A DNA stretch of 7,143 bases, taken from an uncultured bacterium (GTDB taxonomy: Bacteria > Cyanobacteriota > Vampirovibrionia > Gastranaerophilales > Gastranaerophilaceae). Made by a program: the position numbers and the translations under genes. Below are positions 4,848 to 7,143 of the stretch, one piece after another. The stretch spans positions 1 through 7,143 of the forward strand of contig CAMHDG010000078.1 in the NCBI GenBank assembly GCA_946183815.1. Direction: 5' to 3'. Under the pieces are notes generated by a model. That model was given only the letters and a program-made list of their open reading frames with translations. It had not been told where the DNA came from and searched no databases. How positions within the stretch are numbered: position 1 is the first letter of the stretch; the number at the start of each line of letters is the position of its first letter.

Positions 4848-6542
4848 ATGAAAGTCGTCAAGAATATTAAGCGTTTGAAAATTGTTGAACAAATTATTCT
4901 TGTAAGTATCTTTGCTGTTATAGTAACCATGACTGTTTGTGGTTTTGTTATCAATAATATTAACCAACATTCTGTGAGGGCACAGTTAAGTAATATTGGT
5001 GTAATAGTTGCGAATTCTGTTTCTGATAGTATTGATGTTTTTCAAAGTTCTGTTAAATATGAACTTGAGCAAATATCGGGTACTCTTACTTATTTTGAAA
5101 CCGATACCGAAAAATTAAAATATTTGCGAGATGTAAAAAATCACTCAAAATTGTATAAAGATATTTTTATTTTGTCTTCTGAATATTCTTACAAACATTT
5201 TAGAATAAAAGCGAGTGAACAAAATTTAGCAGTTTTTGGCGTAAAAATGAGGGATGGAAGGTATCTTGTTGCATCTTTTGAGATAGAAAAATTAAAACAT
5301 AATGTGTTTCAGTCCATAGGTGCGGATGAACGTCAAATCTATGTCCTGAACTCTGAAAGTAAACTTATCACTTCATATAATTATAACAAACAAGTTTTTG
5401 ATAAGTGCATAAATCAGTTGCCGAAGAAACTTGTTGTTGATTCGGCAATAGTATATGGAAAACGAAAAAACCAGCCGTTCATTTATTTAAAACGCTCTAA
5501 TCCCGATATTTTGATTATTGTTTCTACTCCAAAAGAGATTACAAAGAATACTATTGAGCATAGTCGTTTGAAAATTATTATGGCAATGTTGGTATCATCT
5601 TTTGCTGTATTATTTATTGTCGGGCTATATATTTCTTATCTGTATATTAACGTACGACAATTATTTAAGGCTATAATTGCAATCTCAAAAGGTAATTATA
5701 AGCGCAGAATCAGACTTTTGACACATATTTTGACCCCTTATGAAATAATCTTTTTAGCGTATGAGTTTAATCGTATGGCAAGTCAAATTCATAAGTCTTA
5801 CTTAAAACTTCAAAAGAGTAATAAAGAGTTAAAGGAACTGAACGAGTTCAGGTCAAATATGATAGACACTGTAAGCCATGAATTCAGAACTCCTTTAACC
5901 AGTATTCAGGGTTATACCTCTCGTTTATTAAGACAGGATATAAAGATAGACGAGGCAACCAAGCAAAAATCTTTAAAGGTAATAAAACGTCAGGCAGAGC
6001 GTCTTAAACGTATGGTTGAAGATTTATTGGTTATACCGGATATTGAAGGCTCAAGTCTGAATGTTAATATTGAACCTGTTTATGTAAAATCAATCGTTGA
6101 TGATGCTCTGATTCTTGTGAAAAATAATGAGGGTAAAAATATAATCAATAATATTTATCAGGAAGATTTATTGATTATGGCTGACAGGGACAGGTTTGAG
6201 CAAATTATGATAAATCTTGTCGAAAATGCTGTAAAGTATGCACAGGATGACTCTGATATTATAGTTGAGGTTGACGAAACTGACGATAAAAACAGTGATG
6301 AATATGTCAAAATTATTGTGAAAAATAAATGTAATGTAATCCCAAAAGATAAGTTAAAAACACTTTTTGATAAGTTTACAAGACTAGACGATTCAACGAC
6401 AAGAACAACAAGAGGAACAGGTTTAGGGTTGTTTATTGTAAAAGGTCTTGTAGAAACAATGGGCGGACACATTCAACTGCACTCCGGCATGGAATGGGGG
6501 TTTGAGGTGCATCTGTTTATGAAAAGGGGTAAACAGGAGTAA
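4848..6542 (+). CDS. Membrane sensor histidine kinase
   Basis: This 564-residue kinase is the evident partner of the preceding response regulator. It has a membrane helix at about 14-37, a periplasmic region at about 38-243, and a second helix at about 243-267. A HAMP region (about 268-322) contains the TPYEI motif at 296-300 in place of the usual DEI/LG, followed by a helical linker. The HisKA segment has phospho-acceptor His344 in SHEFRTPLTS, and the HATPase domain has an N box (INLVENAVKYA, Asn456 and Asn460) and GTGLGLFIVKG (523-533). The periplasmic part contains IYVLNSESKLITS (from 164) and ILIIVSTPKEIT, which look Cache-like. Oddly, the G1 box, normally DxGxG, reads N493-K-C495-N-V497. 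ATG 4848 follows GGAG (4838-4841) by 6 bases and the regulator stop by one base; an in-frame TTG at 4836 overlaps the ribosome site. The signal sensed is unknown. Confidence 0.93.
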   Translation: MKVVKNIKRLKIVEQIILVSIFAVIVTMTVCGFVINNINQHSVRAQLSNIGVIVANSVSDSIDVFQSSVKYELEQISGTLTYFETDTEKLKYLRDVKNHSKLYKDIFILSSEYSYKHFRIKASEQNLAVFGVKMRDGRYLVASFEIEKLKHNVFQSIGADERQIYVLNSESKLITSYNYNKQVFDKCINQLPKKLVVDSAIVYGKRKNQPFIYLKRSNPDILIIVSTPKEITKNTIEHSRLKIIMAMLVSSFAVLFIVGLYISYLYINVRQLFKAIIAISKGNYKRRIRLLTHILTPYEIIFLAYEFNRMASQIHKSYLKLQKSNKELKELNEFRSNMIDTVSHEFRTPLTSIQGYTSRLLRQDIKIDEATKQKSLKVIKRQAERLKRMVEDLLVIPDIEGSSLNVNIEPVYVKSIVDDALILVKNNEGKNIINNIYQEDLLIMADRDRFEQIMINLVENAVKYAQDDSDIIVEVDETDDKNSDEYVKIIVKNKCNVIPKDKLKTLFDKFTRLDDSTTRTTRGTGLGLFIVKGLVETMGGHIQLHSGMEWGFEVHLFMKRGKQE

Positions 6543-6545
6543 ATT

Positions 6546-7004
6546 GTGGTTGTGAATTATTCTGACGAATATAAAAAAATGTTTGACAGGGGAATTAGAG
6601 AAGCAAAACAAACTTCGTCATTAGATGTTCCTGTAGGGTGTGCCATACTTAAAGATGGTGTTATAATCGGTGCATCTCATAATCAGAAAGAAGAATTAAA
6701 TGATGTGACTGGTCATGCTGAAATAATTGCAATAAGAGATGTTCAGAAAAAATTGGGAACTTGGAGATTGAAAGATTGCGAAATGTACGTTACTCTTGAG
6801 CCTTGTCCAATGTGTGCTTGGGCAATTATTTCCTCGGGTATAGATAAACTGTATTTCGGTTCTTATAATACTCAATGCGGTGCGTTAGGTTCTGTTATGG
6901 ATTTGAGAAAAATTGCAAATTCAAAACTTGAGGTCTATGGCGGGATTGAAGAAGAAAAATGTGATAAAATTTTGAATAAGTTTTTTGACAGGTTAAGAGG
7001 ATAA
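6546..7004 (+). CDS. tadA: tRNA-specific adenosine deaminase
   Basis: This cytoplasmic zinc enzyme deaminates A34 to inosine in tRNA-Arg(ACG), allowing wobble decoding. The 152-residue product has the deaminase zinc site: His57-Ala-Glu59 (GHAEIIAI), with Glu59 the proton shuttle, and PCPMC with Cys87 and Cys90. TadA rather than guanine or cytosine deaminase is supported by TWRLKDCEMYVTLEPC, the GALGSVMDL segment matching GAxGSxMD of TadA, and a C-terminal helix EEEKCDKILNKFFDRLR. The segment before HAE is DVTG rather than the more usual DPTA, and Trp92 replaces the common glycine after PCPMCA, both mild deviations. The start is GTG 6546, 6 bases after AGGAG (6535-6539) and 3 bases after the kinase stop, so it is very likely co-transcribed with the kinase. 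The neighbouring two-component genes give no hint of special regulation. Confidence 0.9.
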   Translation: MVVNYSDEYKKMFDRGIREAKQTSSLDVPVGCAILKDGVIIGASHNQKEELNDVTGHAEIIAIRDVQKKLGTWRLKDCEMYVTLEPCPMCAWAIISSGIDKLYFGSYNTQCGALGSVMDLRKIANSKLEVYGGIEEEKCDKILNKFFDRLRG

Positions 7005-7007
7005 ATT

Positions 7008-7143
7008 GTGGTTGTAAAAGGTGTGAAAGTATCAAAGGCTGAACTTGATAAACTTGTAGAAAAATATGAAATTCCTGATTTTATAAAAGATGATCCGGTT
7101 CAGTTTCCTCATAGATTTAAAACTGTTCAAGATATTGAACTTG
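7008..7143 (+). CDS. DUF2400/TIGR02757 family protein, N-terminal part (runs off the window)
   Basis: Only the first 45 codons are present; the gene continues past the window end. It starts at GTG 7008, 7 bases after AGAGG (6996-7000) and 3 bases after the tadA stop, so it continues the same transcript. The visible residues include KLVEKYEIPDFIKDDPVQ and FPHRFKTVQDIEL. As I recall the DUF2400 family, its N-terminus carries a similar DPVxFPHR(F/Y)-(x)-D-EI block leading into a helical region. The family's biochemical role is not established to my knowledge. A second in-frame GTG at 7023 is less likely because it has no better ribosome site. The family call rests on a short stretch and would be confirmed by the missing sequence. 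Confidence 0.7.
   Translation, partial: MVVKGVKVSKAELDKLVEKYEIPDFIKDDPVQFPHRFKTVQDIEL

Noticed and set aside
1..7143. CRISPR array, insertion sequence, phage, toxin-antitoxin or defence genes, tRNA or rRNA
   Set aside because: I looked on both strands and found no direct-repeat array, transposase-like protein, terminal inverted repeats or RNA gene structure; nearly all sequence is taken up by tightly packed genes, mostly housekeeping and regulatory.

Overview
This is a compact bacterial segment, visibly AT-rich (roughly one third G+C by eye), with every supported gene on the + strand and gaps of only 1 to about 65 bases between genes. Only the first ~140 bases lack a supported gene. There is no IS element, CRISPR array, tRNA, rRNA or clear sign of recent transfer. 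The protein set (LysM envelope protein, GlyA, a WecA/TagO-type sugar-phosphate transferase, PanD, an OmpR-type two-component system, TadA and a DUF2400 protein) fits a free-living or gut bacterium with a peptidoglycan wall. A Melainabacteria/Vampirovibrionia-like organism (non-photosynthetic cyanobacterial relatives) is a guess from overall style, not something the sequence proves.

Layout. Bases 1-60 hold two adjacent perfect hairpins of unknown role. A good sigma70-type promoter (82-110) drives a membrane-anchored LysM protein (145-690), whose stop codon lies in the loop of a terminator-like hairpin (678-712). Next comes glyA (732-1976), followed 17 bases later by a polyprenyl-phosphate sugar-1-phosphate transferase. 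Its best-supported start is a non-canonical ATT at 1994, 8 bases after a perfect GGAGG. A 160-residue protein of unknown function (3075-3557) closes this group. A 64-base gap with a perfect TATAAT precedes panD (3622-3972). Then come a 49-residue unrecognised small protein (3990-4139), an OmpR/PhoB-family response regulator (4139-4846) and its partner membrane histidine kinase (4848-6542). The last genes are tadA (6546-7004) and the first 45 codons of a DUF2400/TIGR02757 protein (7008 to the window end).

How the genes relate. The first part is housekeeping and envelope: LysM anchoring to peptidoglycan, one-carbon/glycine metabolism, and lipid-linked glycan initiation. The panD-small protein-regulator-kinase-tadA-DUF2400 run is so tightly packed, with stop/start overlaps or 1-3 base gaps from the small gene onward, that co-transcription from the panD promoter is the simplest reading. 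The regulator and kinase form an obvious cognate pair with a periplasmic, possibly Cache-like sensor.

No clearly new biological system is visible. The points most worth checking are the ATT start, a dnaX-like slippery heptamer plus stem-loop inside the 49-codon gene, a degenerate ATP-binding G1 box in the kinase, and the terminator with a possible nested promoter between the LysM gene and glyA.
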